Shown here: piece by piece, positions 45,401 through 58,915 of the stretch
Layout of the letters: every line of letters begins with the position of its first letter
How positions within the stretch are numbered: the first letter of the stretch is position 1
Origin: Theristus sp. LFF4_11
Lineage: Eukaryota; Nematoda; Chromadorea; Monhysterida; Xyalidae
Length of the DNA stretch: 64,000 bases
Direction of reading: 5' to 3'
Assembly (NCBI GenBank): GCA_030248135.1
Contig: JASANC010001907.1
Coordinates: forward strand, 1-64,000
The notes under the pieces: model-generated
What the model was told of the DNA's origin: nothing
What the model saw: the letters and a program-made list of their open reading frames with translations, nothing else
Database searches by the model: none
Position numbers and translations under genes: made by a program

Positions 45401-48400
45401 ATCGTGGATCGATTCCTGCGGCGGCATTTGAGCGCGAAAGATACGATCGAACGGGAGCTGGCGATGGTGCGCGCTTGTTTTTGTTTTGAAATTCTTCTCA
45501 TGGGTTTTTGGGTTTTGTTTCTTTTGTTCATCTGCGCTGTACCTCGCGTTGCGTTTTTTCGGATTGGTTACGTTCGACTAGAATTTCCTGTTCAAGTAAA
45601 GCTAGTAAAAAGTGAAAAAAGTGAAATTAAATATAAAACATTAAAATTAATGTAGAAAGCATTGAAATTGCAAACTTCCATTGCAGCTGAACATCATGAC
45701 GCTGGTGCAGTTGCTGAATGGTCAGCTGACGCTGGACGCAGCAGCGAGCAAACTCGGCCAAAGCATCCCGGTGACGTACAATCTGGCCGCTGCGTTTCTG
45801 CACGTGCAGCGCATTCGAAAGCATCCGCTGAAGTGGCTCGAGCCGCCGTTAGCTATGTTTTTGGTTGGTGTTTGTTGCTTTTTAGTGTTTTTTATGGGAG
45901 CTGTTTGAGCTCGCTGATTGGTTGCAATGCAATGCAACCATCTTTATGAAGTAACCAATCAGCGGGTCGTTTTCGATATTTGAATAAATGTAGGGTTGGA
46001 TCTTGTTTGGTCGCTGATTGTGGTGGTTGAATGGGGTGAAAGGTATGATCAATCACCTTCAATTATCGAATCTATTCCTTAAGATCGAATAGCTCACACT
46101 TTTCCCATCCAATGAAGTATTTGACATCAGTATTCTGCAACTTTTAGGTAAAATTTTAGCAAAGGTTTTGTTCAATAAACTCCAAACGACCGACATTGTT
46201 CTCACAGGTGCGTGCAACGAAACTGCTGCCGAAGCCCGGCACGCGTCCGGTGCGCTCGCGGAAGCCGAACACGAAGCTCGATTTGATCGAGGACATTCGA
46301 CAGGAGGTCGGTCGAGTGGTGCTTGAAAAGCGAGCAAGACGCTGATTGGTGAGGGTCGGTGGTGTTTGAATTCTGCCAATCAACGCATCGCATCCAACAT
46401 CGGCATGCAGACTTGACAGACAGACACGTCAATGTGAATGCTATAGTGCTGAGGGAAGGGACACGTTGGAACTCTGACAAGTCGAAGTGAACTAAAGAAG
46501 TGCCGTTTTGTTGTTGTTGTTGTTCCGTTCATTGTGAAGTGAAACTACGGTTAGGGTTAGGGCCGGAAGGGGGGGGTCTGCACCACACTCCTTATCCATG
46601 GCTTCTCCAGCTGTCCACGTCTCCGTCCGGCACCGTGTCGCCGTCACCGTGGTCGTTGGCCCCCATCAGCACGGCGACCGAGGCTGCGGCGGCCGTTCGT
46701 TCGGCCGAAAACGTGCACGGCTCCATTCAGGCCGCCTGGCAGGACCCGCACGACTGGGCGACGCCGACGTTCCAAGTGGCCGCTGCAGTGCCGAGGTGGG
46801 AACAGTTATAATACTGTTGGAACTTTATAAATGAATGGCTATCCACACAAACACACATTTGAACAGCTTTTGTTTTTGAACGAATGAGAAACTTGAAAAA
46901 AATGGAAAAAATTCACTTATATTTGCAAATTGTTGGCGTCGTACCAAGGTGCAAGGAAGTGTCTCAGCTATTTTCGTTGCGATTTCTGGAATGTGACAGG
47001 ACGTTATCTGACATAAATGTACCGTACAACAGTGTCACAAACATTTCCAGCACCGCGCCATTGTTGCTGCAGACCGCCAATCTTTGCGCGGTTTCATTCG
47101 TCGTTGATGTTCTGTTGTTGGACGCTGGACGGGTTCTGGATTTTGGCCTCGGTTGGTGATTTTGCAGTTCTTTAGCATGTTTTTACAGTTTTTCACTGCA
47201 TCACGCAAGACCAAGTCGAATAAAACCAGTTGTTCAAATGAAATGGATTTGCAAAAATGTGTATCGTTGTTACTGAGTGTATGGTTTTCATATCGTCCAA
47301 GAGATCCGAATAAATTCAAACGCAGCAATTGGCGATTTTTATCGAAATTTTACAAAGATTTTGCGCATGTGATTGGGTATTCACAAGTTTGTGTAGCTCA
47401 AAACCGTTATTATTTTGAATTCGAAAAAAATGAACTTTTTCAAATTTCAGAGCAAATAGTGATGACAGACCAGTTGCGCGGCATCGACTGGGGCAATCCA
47501 GATGGTCTCGAAGTGAAGTACGTTCGGTTCCGCGACGACAACACGCCGGAGGTGGTGACGAAACACGATGCCTGGCAGTACCGGGTGGTGACGAAGTGGA
47601 CTGGTTCGTCGATGACTGACTGACTCGCGTTTTTTCATTTTGCAGCCTTTTCATTTAGTGTTTCGCAACGCACTATTGTCATATTCTTCTGGTTCTGTAT
47701 GTGCAATTTTTGATGGGAAGTAGGCTTTATAAATAATACTTGAGCGGTATTCTTCAATTTTGAATTACTTGGGCAATTATGAATTATCGCGACATGCATG
47801 AAACTGTAGTTCTTATCAATGCGCGCATCGCATCGAGTCGCCGAAAAAAACCGACATTATATCAGAACCAAAATTGGCCGCCCCGAAGCCGCACATTCGA
47901 AGGATCGCGCACTTTGTCACACCGAAACAAGACACTGATCCATCGCACGTCGTCATTAGTTTTGTTAACGTCGACTATCGTACGAGAAAGACCGGTTGGT
48001 TCGGTCTCTTGTTTTCATCTCTTTCATTTTTTTGCCGAAAGTGAGGAACAAAAAGCAGGGCATGGTATGTATTGAAACTGATTTTTGACTATAACGGCGA
48101 ACAGGCAATACGTATTGGATGATAAAAAAGCCTGTTCACAGTTTTAATACACTGACTAAAAAACGACATGTTTCTATGAACTGATAATGTCAGATGCGTG
48201 TTTTTTTCAAAGCGCAGTCGCGCTACCGTATTCGGTCTTACCACGATCTTTAAATTATGTGTTTTTGTGGTAATTCCGTGATGGCCATGCTCACGCTCAC
48301 CCTTGTCCCACCAATCGAGGTTGTCCAAAATCTCTTTCAGCCAATCAGACGCCCGAATGGCACTTAGTGTTCGATGGACCAGTTTTGACGGAGCCCGATG

Positions 48401-51400
48401 AAACGCAGCTGGAAAAATGGGCGCGCGAGGACGAGGTCTCGACAGACCCAGGTCGGACGTTCTTGGGTTTTCTTTTTCTGACTAAGGACTAAGGCCATGA
48501 TACTTTTGGTTAACACCAATCAAATAAATGCCAATCGTTTTAAGTGTGCCAAAAGTGATTTTTCTTGGTTGTTGGTTGTTGTTCTTTGGCGTCACTGCGG
48601 AAAAAAGGTGTATTGCATCAGTTTTTGACGTCGGCCATGGCTGCTCATGAGTCATGAGCGAGTGAAATGTTTTTCGACCACGTTCCGAGCGCGATTGATG
48701 GCGGTGCACTGTCTTGTCGCTTGTGAAAATCCAAACGTCTAAAAAGAGCGTCCAAAACGTTTCAGGCTGGTACCCGGACGCCGGCGGTGTTCAGAAGCAG
48801 GCGGCACCTTCGAACGCGGACAGCGCGCGTCAAGCACCGGCGGCGATCGGCTCGAGTTCACGTTCAACGTCAAGCGCCTCTTCCTCGAACGCAACTTCGC
48901 GGGCGACCGATTCCATCAGAAAGAGCATACGACAGCCGATACGCCTCGGCAAGCCTGCTGGAACGAATGGAACAGGTGTGTGTGTTTGCGGACTTTGGTG
49001 GTTTGTGTGGTGTGCGGTGGGTTGGCATGGATTATATTCGTGTAACTGATGAACGTTGATATAAACTCAATGTGTTTTTTCTTTGTGGTGGGCTCGTTGG
49101 ATTTTGGTTTCGTGAACGTAAAATTTGTCACTGCAAAAATTTTTTTTGGAAAGCGGGCACGTTTGAAAAAAAAAGTAGAATTTTTTATTCCAAACCTTCG
49201 CGGTGGCTGTTTATGTTATAAACACAGTAATGTCGTACGTACGGCCACATTGAAACGCACAGCAGCTCGAGTCGCTGCTAGCGTGTGTGTGCTGCCTGTG
49301 TGTTTGTTTGTCACTCTGCAACAGCTGTGTTATGTTATAACAGAGTGCAGTGCATTCACACTTAAACTTTCTTCAATAATTGCACAGTCTTTTCTGCGCT
49401 GGAAAATTGTCGCGAAACTTTGATGTAGTTGTTTTTTGCATGGAAATTTTTTATCCATGTTCAGAATTACATGTTGTTTGCGTTTCGGATTATCGGTCGC
49501 TGCGTGACGACTTGCGTGTTCTGTCTCGGTTTGCGTTGTTTATTTGATCAAAACGCATGGGTTTTCCGATGAATCTGGGCTTTCTGTGTGTGTGTCCGTG
49601 TCTTTGTGTAACGGTATGCACATTGCACGGAAATAAACTCATTTTGTTGAGTTTTCATTCAGCGTACACGAACGCAGCGCACTGAATTGCCAGCGCTCTT
49701 GTATTTTCTTGGTCTCGTTTGGCTGCATTGTTTTCGCGTGTCCACTCATAAATGCGTGTTTTTTTCTTGAGTGTGCGCGCTGGGTTTTCTTTTTGTTTGT
49801 TTGCAGTGGAAACTTTGTTCCGCCTTTCATGAGCGTGTTTGAATGCAACAAAGCAACATGTGAAATTCAAGTTTTTACAGTTTGCTTTTTTCAGCTTCGC
49901 TAGTTTCTGATCTTTGGTTCTGTTGCTTTCTGCACTTGCCCTCACGAATGAGCGCATTAATACAACTTATTAACTGTCTTGTGGTTTCGCTGGTATAAAC
50001 ACAAATCATTCTCTCGTTTCTGTTTTTTTGATGTTTTCCTCGTTTGACGTGTCTGTGTGTGTGTGTGTCTTGACGATTTCAGTCTTAATGAATATTCGAA
50101 CGTGCTGGCTTACCATAAACTGAAACACCTAACGAACGTCAACTATTCTTGTAATCGAAATTCGATGACGCTTCTTATATATATATATATATTTGAAGCA
50201 CGCCCCCCACCGATTCCGGAAACCCGAAGGTACCAAACTCCGGTGGGATTGGGGAACGGACGGCTCACCATCCCGTGGAACCAATACCCTCGCCACGTGA
50301 GGGGGACAGCCTCTAAGCCCCGCTCTGTCCTGGGGGCACCAGTGATCTTAGCCCGATTTGGCTGTTTCTTGGCTGTTTCTTTTGCCGATCGGCCAGTAAT
50401 CGTGGCCATTTCAAATATTGGGCATAAAATCTCTTTCTCAACCAAGCGAGTTACTTCACGAAACTGCACAGCGAGCTGAAAGCTGCTCGATTTTGCATTT
50501 TACGACAGGTCTTTCGTGTAGTTCCACCGTGCGCGTGGTCCGACATTGGATTCAGTTTCATTTCAGAACCAAACCACCCAGGTTGCATGGTACACTCCAA
50601 CAAACGAAACGAAACCAAACCGAACTAAGCCAAACCACTGCACCGACGCTGGAATGACATTCGCTCGGTTGCTGTACCTGTAGGATTTCATGTTTTTATG
50701 ACATTGCATTTTTCCTTTGTCGTGTCTGTCTGTATTCTCGCATTTTGCTGGTGTTGAAAGTTTGCGTGAAACCATGGCGTAACAACAACTAAACAACAGC
50801 TGCTGGCGCGATAAAAATAGCGGTTTTTCAGTTGAGCAAAAACTTGAAATAGAACCGTTTTTGTCAGGAACTATCTGGTTAGAACAAGAATTTTGTGCGA
50901 AAATGGCCACAGCAGTTGAAAGCGCCACGCTAGAAATTCTGGTTGACCGAACACTCTTTCAGCCGTTTCCCGTTCAACGTTGTCTTGTTAATTCATGACA
51001 CGTATAACTAATTAGCCATCCCGATTTTTTCTTGTTCAAGTATTTTTAATAGTAGATTTGTACAGTTTCATTCTGGTATTAGAGATTATCTTACAGTAGA
51101 TTTCGACTGGCCGTGCACTGGAAAAAGACAAGCGGATAACTTTTATTATCTGCTTGTTGTCTTTATTATCTGGCTTGCACCGGGATACTTTCATCTGATA
51201 AATTTATGCTCGTACTTTTGGCGTTCATAAAGCACAAGTCCAATCCAAACGTATAAAGCCAGCGCACTTGGTAACAGTTTATTAGCTATTCATGCACTTC
51301 TGTATGTGTTGCCTCATGTTTTTGTAATACTGTCTGTTTTGTTCAGTTTTCTTATCAATATCTATGTTGCACTACACACGCTCAGATGGTATAAATATAT

Positions 51401-54400
51401 CTGTAACACTTTTGATTTTGTTTCAGGAATTCTTAATCGAGCTAGCTGATTGTATTGTTAGTTTTTTATTTTAACCTTGCGTATTTTACGCGCTGCTTGG
51501 GTGTAAAAACAAGATGTTGTGAAATTTTATTTCACTAATCGATCGTATTTTTTGAAAAAAATTACGCTAACAGAAGCACACGACTATCAAACATTTTTAA
51601 ATTTGTTATTTTGAATTTTTCAGATTTTGTTGATGGATTGCCCTGATTCGCAGAAAAACACTGACCAAAATTGATCTGTAAATAGTAAAAATGTGGTCAT
51701 TTAACTTCAAAGAACTTTTTGATACGGTGCAAGCAAGAGTTCACATTGAAACTATTCAGCAAAAGTTTCGCTCGCTTCTGACCAGGGGAACCTGTGGTTG
51801 GTTTCTAACACATTTGCAACCGTCTCGACTGGAAGGGGTGGTGCTTGTTGGGCGAATTGTCGTAACGATAACGATCATTTTGGGACCTTTTTTGCAAAAC
51901 TGATTCAAATTAAACAAAATTCACTAACTGCGTCAATCAGCCCTAACAGGCAACAGTAACTGTGTATAAGTTGCAAAAAACTGACTTATTGATTGAATCG
52001 CTCTTGAATTTGGTGCGCTGGTTGGGAGATGCTTGGATCACGCCAGACGGTTAAAAATGGATATACCAAAATTGGTCCCAGCACCTGTCCATCACAGTTT
52101 ATACGCGCAAAACGGTGCACTTATAAGTGTTCAGAGTTTCTGGTCACAAGTTCATGCTAGTTCATCCAAGCAGCGTGCTGGGTTCGAAAGCAAGCAAACA
52201 ACCAAAAAGTCGGGTTGATGGAGACCGGAGCCACATTGAGTCTGACCAATGTGAGATCGACCCGGGCGTGAACGCGCACAGTTCGAAACTAAGTGTCGAA
52301 AGCTGAATTGTGGAAAGCGGGGGCACTCTCTTCGATATCGGTTCCCTGTTCCCCATCGTGACTCTTAAAAAGACAAAAAGTGTCAATAAACGTTTCCAGC
52401 TTCCACTCCGACGTCAAGCGAGCCGCCGCCAGCACCGGTGGCAAATGGTGCGCACCTCGACAGCGGCAACCCGGACGACGAAGTCCGCGATGCCCAGCAC
52501 CGCACGACACCGACGACTGTCGTCACGACAGAGCCGACATCGTCCTCGACAACTGGCCGCCAATTGGTGCACTCGAATGACGGCGCCACCGATGCAACCA
52601 ATCAGCGCCAACCGGATCTCCCCCCGACGTCGTCGCGTCAGCCGCCGAATTTCGACGATTTGACGTTTGACGCGCCGGCCGAAGAGAACAACAACAACGA
52701 CGACAACAACAATCTGCACGATCATCAGACGGCGCACGTGTTCGGCGGACAGCAGGTGCGGTCGGGCGAGGCGGGTTTGGTTTGAGTTTGTGAACGCTGG
52801 CTGGTTCATCGATTGATCGGGATTATGGTGCGCCCTGTTTGAAGAATTGTTTGTAGTTGTTTTCTTCCAAGTGCACCGATAGGATTTGTTGTATTAGCCT
52901 AGCATTCGGGTTAGGGTGCTCTGGCTGGATGTGGAATGCCGCAAATCATTGGTGTTGCGCCAGAACTGTTTGTTGGCTTCTTTTTTTCATTCTGTGATAT
53001 TTCTATGGTAGATAATGTCGCTTCATGAGTCTGACATTTTAAAAAAGGTACGCTTTTCAGAGAAAATTTTAAAATTCACTTTTACGAGAGCAAAAACTTA
53101 TAGTTTGAGATCGAGCGTCCGGCCACTGGCGACATGCACATTCAAGGGCCGGCTGAAACATCAGCCGATGTGTCATCTGGCGTCAGTGTGACGATGACAG
53201 GCGACGGCGGCCAAGCGGGCTACAATAGCAATAGGGCTACTGTGGACATTTTCGGCGATCAGTCTGCTGATTTCAATCATGATCAACAACAGAATTCTGG
53301 AGTGACTGAGCAAACGCAAGAGATGCCGCCAAGTCCTGCCGGTGCGATTCTTTTAGGCTCAGTTTAGTTGTTAGCTTGCTGATTGGCTGCAGTAACACTT
53401 GGCAAACGATTGGTTTTACCGCAGCTGGGGTGCAATGACATAGATTGCGGTTGTAAGTGCATGTAGGAGATTCAAACATTCAACCAATAATCACTGTAGA
53501 TGCAAATTCCGACAAATAAACGGCACTGAATTGAAAACGTAATGCGACCAATCAGTGCCGCCCGTTTTGAATGCCGCCAATCAGCCATTGCCAACGTTGT
53601 ATGCGAACATCACTTCATCAGGTCAATTGGTCGTTTTTTAGTGTAAATTTTTCAAAACGAAATAAATCCGTCAGGCACCGAGCCGTTCACGGAGCCGGAC
53701 AACCTGGACGACGGCGGCGATGACGACGTATTGGAGGAGCAAGACAATGTTCCAGGAATCGAAGACCAGCCGACGTCCGGTCATCAGCAAACCTATCCAA
53801 CGGAGCTCGAGAATCAATCAGCCTCCATTGTGGGCGGCGTCGAAAACGCGCAAACGGATATGATTCACTATTCCAACGATGCGAGCCAACCACAAACGAG
53901 GGCCCACGAATTCGCGTCGTCGGTTGATTCGGCCGGTTTCAGTTCGATGCAACGACAGCACAGCGGCGTGCACGTGCAGATGCCGTTCCAGCCGGACCTG
54001 CCCCCTATGACGTCCATGCTTGGCGGCCGACATGCGAGTGACGCCAGTTTTGGCGACAGTGCGCTCAGTGGCGTGCAGAGTGTCGGCCAGAATATTGTGG
54101 ACGAGCGTCACGTTGGCAGCAGAGACATTGCTGACAATGAATTTGGTGGCGACGCATTTGGCCAGAACAGCGTGCACAGCCAAACTGGCGGCCAAACGGT
54201 CGACACCGCTGGCGGTGCGAGCCCGATTTTCGGCCAGATTGGCGGACAGATTGGCGCGCATTTTGGCGGACAGGCTGGCGGACAAATTGGCGCGGAAATC
54301 GGCAACCAAATCGCACAGATTGGCGGCCAAACAGCGCCAGAAGCCGGCGGTCAACAACCACAACAACAACAGGAGGCGCTTGTTGATGTGGACGGTGACG

Positions 54401-55406
54401 AACAAGAGGAGTATGCCACCGTGTTGGTGCAGATGGCGGGCGGCGACACGAGCGAATCGAGCGGCTCGTCAGGTGGCGAGAAAGATGGCGCCCTGGTGAC
54501 GGTCGCCAGTGACCTGGTGGATGCCGCCATGCAGGTGCGTCGGTGTGCCTTCATCAGAAATGATCAAAGTTTTGATCGGATGGCTTTTCGAAAATGATAA
54601 AGCCCTAGTATGAAGAGTTTAAAAATTATAAAGTCCTGGTCTGAGTGATTTTGAAAAATGATTGTTAAAGTATGTCCTAACTCTTAGCCTGAGCGATTTG
54701 GAAAACTTGATCAAATCCAAGCCTGAATTGATTTGAAAATTTTTAAACCTCTTGTTCCGAACGATTTTAACACTTTCAAATTGTATCCTGATCAAACCGT
54801 CCATTGGAGCAGACAACTGTTTTGTTATCGAAGTGCTTGTTTGCAGCTGGCTCAAGTGCCGGACGAAGGCAACGATCAGCCTCAGCCGCATGAAACGTCG
54901 TCGTCGGATCGTAAGGCATCGCAGCAGCAACATGAAGTGCTTTTGATGCCGGTGAGTTGCTTTGTGTGAAACTAACCGGCGTTTCAGAGAAGTTTTTAAG
55001 ACTTTCAGAGCGCTTAAATGAAACTAAAAAGTCATATGTTGTTGATATACGGCATTTCCTTTCAGTGCGCGCAACTCTGGTACGCAGTTTCCTTTCGGGG
55101 GGGGGGGGGGGGGGGGCGATGGACATTTTGGTGATTCATGAGCAGACTAGTGCAAAACAGTCTAATACGGCAGTAACATGCCGTGCGTCAGTCTTGGCAT
55201 CAGCAGTTTTTGGAAGAGATCACGCTGATTGCTGATTCGCTGCTTTGCTCTTGTCCAATCAGCCACTGGTCTGAATTACAAGAGAATCTTTGAAAAAAAA
55301 TGTTTTTTTTCAGAATGGTGGTTCCGAACAAACGTCAATGCAACCAGCTCATACGGCCATGAAAGATTATTCGACAATGTTTGGTGATGATTTTGATCGT
55401 CGTTGA
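39413..55406 (+). CDS. Chromodomain protein with internal HTH-like segments, about 1858 aa, 24 exons
   Basis: The start ATG at 39413 opens an acidic/basic leader and then a chromodomain split by intron 1 (DDHWFVSKII, YLVKWEGNYQNTWEPEHHL). Exons: 39413-39654, 39930-40142, 40264-40499, 40960-41072, 41294-41494, 41772-41955, 42170-42216, 42335-42469, 42860-43026, 43290-43774, 44174-44278, 44790-45466, 45687-45863, 46208-46306, 46611-46795, 47451-47603, 47810-47994, 48341-48451, 48766-48975, 52400-52755, 53104-53341, 53675-54534, 54847-54951 and 55314-55406 (TGA). Phases close throughout, though the exon 2/3 junction and the frame of 47451-47603 are uncertain. Three segments look helix-turn-helix-like (YADGKVSEATACKRL; LLEQHELNVYEAAAS; LLNGQLTLDAAASKL). 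Long Lys/Ser/Gln-rich tracts and a Gly-Gln repeat near 54230-54350 look disordered. A chromatin role by methyl-lysine binding is inferred from the chromodomain; the family is otherwise unrecognised. Confidence 0.75.
42743..42812. mobile_element. Short hairpin element, GCGCATTCATGA ends
   Basis: The 70-bp inverted repeat has GCGCATTCATGAAGCAC at the left and CATGAATGGCGC at the right. It lies in an intron of the chromodomain gene and resembles the element at 7732-7814. Confidence 0.5.
44028..44102 (-). ncRNA. tRNA-like sequence, probably a SINE or tRNA pseudogene
   Basis: Read on the minus strand it has an A-box-like TGGTCAAGTGG, then a perfect T-arm (GTGAG, loop TTCGAAT, CTCAC) that contains a B-box. 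The acceptor stem does not pair and no good anticodon stem forms, so a working tRNA is unlikely. It is intronic. Confidence 0.45.
48976..52399 (+). other. Long intron of the chromodomain gene
   Basis: This is the largest intron (3.4 kb). It holds GT-rich simple repeats near 49585 and 50050, a (TA)n run at 50176-50192 and a GC-rich block next to it. No separate gene is supported. Confidence 0.6.
50176..50345 (-). other. GC-rich block ending in (AT)n, possible truncated retroelement 3' end
   Basis: On the minus strand a GC-rich 150-bp segment with an open frame runs directly into an (AT)n microsatellite, the usual look of a truncated LINE or SINE tail. I cannot name the family. Confidence 0.3.
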
Positions 55407-58400
55407 TTGACTGATTATGATTAGGGAGTTTTTTCTTTTGTTTTTGCAGTCTGTAACAAGGAATCGTCCAATCAGCGATGTTGCGCGAAGTGTCTGTAAA
55501 ACAAATAGAGAGTTTTTTTACATTCTGTTGTCATTTATTATTCAACGTCATTTATTACTTTTTTTCTGGTGTATTTCTGTTATGAATTCAGTTTTTTTGT
55601 GAATTTGTCGTATTTTCCCCGATTTTCTGTAGTGAATGCATGGAAAATCTTGAATGAGGAATGGATGAAAACTGGGTACTTTTAGTTCGTGGTTCTCTCA
55701 GAATGTTTGAATACTTTGAATGAACAGTGGTGTGTTGTTGTTTTCCAATGTTGCTTGTTTTTGTCATTGCTGCACTGTTATTTTTCTATTTTCCGTCTGT
55801 AACTGATAATAAAATTTAGTGTGGTCAGAAAATTTGGATAGTTTTTGAAAAGCTTAAGAAATGAAAAAATCTGTTTTTCGTATATTTTTTTGCAAAGAAT
55901 AGAGAGAGGTGAACATTTATTTGAAAACACAACAGCATTTTTTCGAACGCACGTGTATTTTTCGCCATTCTTTTAAGATTTTTGCGGTGCGCACATGTTT
56001 TGTTTCAGGAAATATTCTGCTTTAGTAACCGGGATTCCACAGTCCCTTGCGGCAATTCCATTATTCGAGAATTTCGGGTCTGTCCACGCCTTCGCTAGTG
56101 CATAACGATTTTTTACTTGGTCTGCATTTTTCAGCACGGTCCAAAACCGGGATTGCTATGGCCTGCAAAATACAATCTGTATGGAAAAAAGTGTCATTCA
56201 TCTTGGCACAACTACCGTGGTTTTGGTTTTGTGGAATTACGCACGCGTGGTGCGTTGAAAACGAGACAGCAGCACGTTGTGACTGACCGAACAAACTAAA
56301 AAAAAGCACCACGGGCCACGTCAAAAAAAAGTCTGCAACGATTGGAGGCTTTCAACATCAAATCGGGACCCCGAAACCCGTGCCGAAAGCAATAAACAAG
56401 CCAGGTGAACTGTCGTTACAACAATACAATTAATCGACCACAGCCAGTTCGCCCTTATTTTTGCACCTTTTCTACAAAAAAACGTTATGGGGCGGGGCTT
56501 ACGCAAATTTGGAATTCTGTTGTGTGTTTGTGTTGCTTGTTGGATTCCATCAGAACCACCGATAAAACGAAAACTTCAGAAAATTTTAGTTTTCAGGAAT
56601 TAAAATAGCTTTAACCTATAATTTAGAGTTCGACTGTAGTCCTTTTTTACAGTTTAGTGACGTATCGTTGGTCGTTGATTACAAAGCCGCATGTATCTGG
56701 ATCCAACAACCATATGAAACTTTACAAAAAAAGTTCCTCCAAAATTCAACGCAACTCATAATAATTCGCATTCACATTTCACAATTGTTTCAAAAAAAGT
56801 TCACAAGGCTCAGTGAATAACACTGGTTATTTGTTTTGAGGTGTATATATCGTGGCAAATCGTTATTCAATGATACAATACAAGAAGTTCGTTTCATGTT
56901 TCATGATACAAGTTTCATGTCTTCCGCTTCTTTTGCGACTTACAAGAAAAGGCGGCACATGTTGGGGGCGGGAATTATACTGTGCGTTTCTTCATCGCTC
57001 GCATTTACTTTTATTTTAAGACAGCTGAAATGTTGTGGTCGGTCGACTTGGTCACACGTTTCGAACCCAGCTAAACCCAGAGTTTGCGAATAGTATTCGG
57101 TTAGGTAAACTTGGATTACCACCACCACCACCACAGGAAACACATGATCAAATATACTGGAGAGAAACTGTTTTGGTGATAGTTGCAGGACGAATCCATT
57201 GTGGTCGTTGGCAACATGAATTCAAGTTATGCATTTCTGTTAATCATGAACTGCACCTTTGAACTTTTTATAAAAACATGAGACAGAACACTGAAAAGGT
57301 TGCCGCGCCCGCGCAGCAAACTACTAGATCAAAGTCCAAAGTCTTTTATTTGACTTCAGAATTTTGTATTTTTGCGACAGTGTGTGTGCGTGTGTGTGCG
57401 CATGTGTGAAAAGCATGAGTAATGCGCTGTATCAAAGATCGACTGACGACATGAAGCCGAAACAAGAGTATTCAAGTTGTTTGGGTCCGCGCCGAAGCCA
57501 CCTGGTATACCTTAACAAAGCCTTGTATACACAAAAACCGGACCATAAGCCACACATCAACTGGGGATCCAGGGTGCTTTGTGGGTTTTCGATAAATGAT
57601 GCTTTTTAAGTCTTTTAGTTTTGAACTGTGTTGCATTGCAGCTTGTTGTATTCAGGTTGTCTTGTCACCACAATGCCTTCAAATGCCAAAAGGGGAACAC
57701 AATGTTTGTGTTGTTCTGCTGCTTGTCTGCGGTCTTGGCCTTCAAAGAGTCCAACATTTTTATTCACATTGTGTTTGTGTGTGTTGGTTTTTGTACTTGT
57801 TTCGCGCAGTGCACTGCGTCTGTGTGTGTGTTTGTGTTTCTATTTTACTTGCTTTTGCCAGAGCACACATGCTTGCGTTCAAGAGCTTCCTCGCCTGTCT
57901 GCCAGAGCCAGACCGTGCGATACAAACGAAACAACATTCTTAGGTTTAGCTGATGTTTCACAGCTAATAGCTGCGTTAACCTAGCTCTAAATAGCCAGCT
58001 ACACCGTTTTTTTGTCGTAAAACTACAAAGCTGAACAGGAGCTGGAGCTGATCCCTGATCTCAATGAATTCCCGATTCCTTCAACAATTTCAATCAAAAC
58101 TGACAGTCTCGGCGTCGGCACTTTCACTTTGTTAAAAAGGCTTCGCTTAGGATCAGGATTGGGATTAAGAAGTAAGAACCTGCAGCAACGACTTCAAAAA
58201 TCGAGGTTTCAGAGCATATTAAAGAAAAAATTTCAAATTAAAAAATGCTATTTTTGTTTTTTTAATTTTTTTTGTTTTGCGTGACATATTGAAAAAAAAT
58301 TAATTACAAATTTTAAATCGTACGGCTTCATTAGGATTAGGATTTGATTTAGGATTAGGAACCTACAGCGACTTTAATGCAAGCAACATTTGATCGAAAA

Positions 58401-58509
58401 TCAAACATTTTTTTCAAAGTTTTTAAATAAGAATACCAATCATTTTAAATTTTTTGTATATTTTAAATTTTAAATTTTTGTTTAACAATATAACAAACAA
58501 CCCTAACAA
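55407..58509. other. Intergenic region downstream of the chromodomain gene
   Basis: No convincing exon is seen. AATAAA at 55808-55813, about 400 bp past the stop, is a plausible polyadenylation signal. GT-rich simple repeats lie near 57380 and 57815. 58200-58510 is AT-rich, repeated in part at 61815-61935. Confidence 0.55.
55808..55813 (+). promoter_or_regulatory. Candidate polyadenylation signal AATAAA
   Basis: A canonical hexamer lies 402 bp downstream of the chromodomain-gene stop codon. There is no transcript evidence. Confidence 0.4.
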
Positions 58510-58511
58510 CA

Positions 58512-58915
58512 TAGTTGTTCTAGGGGGGGGCCTGGGGGGGCCGCCCCCAGTACCGAAGGCGAAAGCAAATTTTCGAGGGGGGGGTGTCGTCACGTGGGGG
58601 GGGGTGCCGAAAATTTTTCAGTGGGGGGGGGGGGGCAGTCCTGGTAAAGTGGCACCCCCCCCCGGCGTGGGCCATGGGGGGGGGGTGCACTATTGTAGAA
58701 ATTTTTCTGGGGGGGGGGGGTGCACACCCCCCACCCCACCCATGAGATTTTTTCGCTTAAATTTTGAAGGAAAAACGCTAAATTTTGCTGCAAAATCTTT
58801 GAAATTACAATGAAGAATGTCAAGTTATCATATATTTAGCTTATATTATAGACTTTAAAGACAAAAAATCATGATTTTTGAGCAAAAAGTCAGATTTGGG
58901 TGGTATTGGGGGTAC
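58512..58915. mobile_element. Family E/B G-tract fragment
   Basis: It starts ATAGTTGTTCTAGGGG as in family E and then has G-tract arms and the conserved family B core (TTGCTGCAAAATCTTTGAAA). The right terminus is missing where the foldback array begins. Confidence 0.6.
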
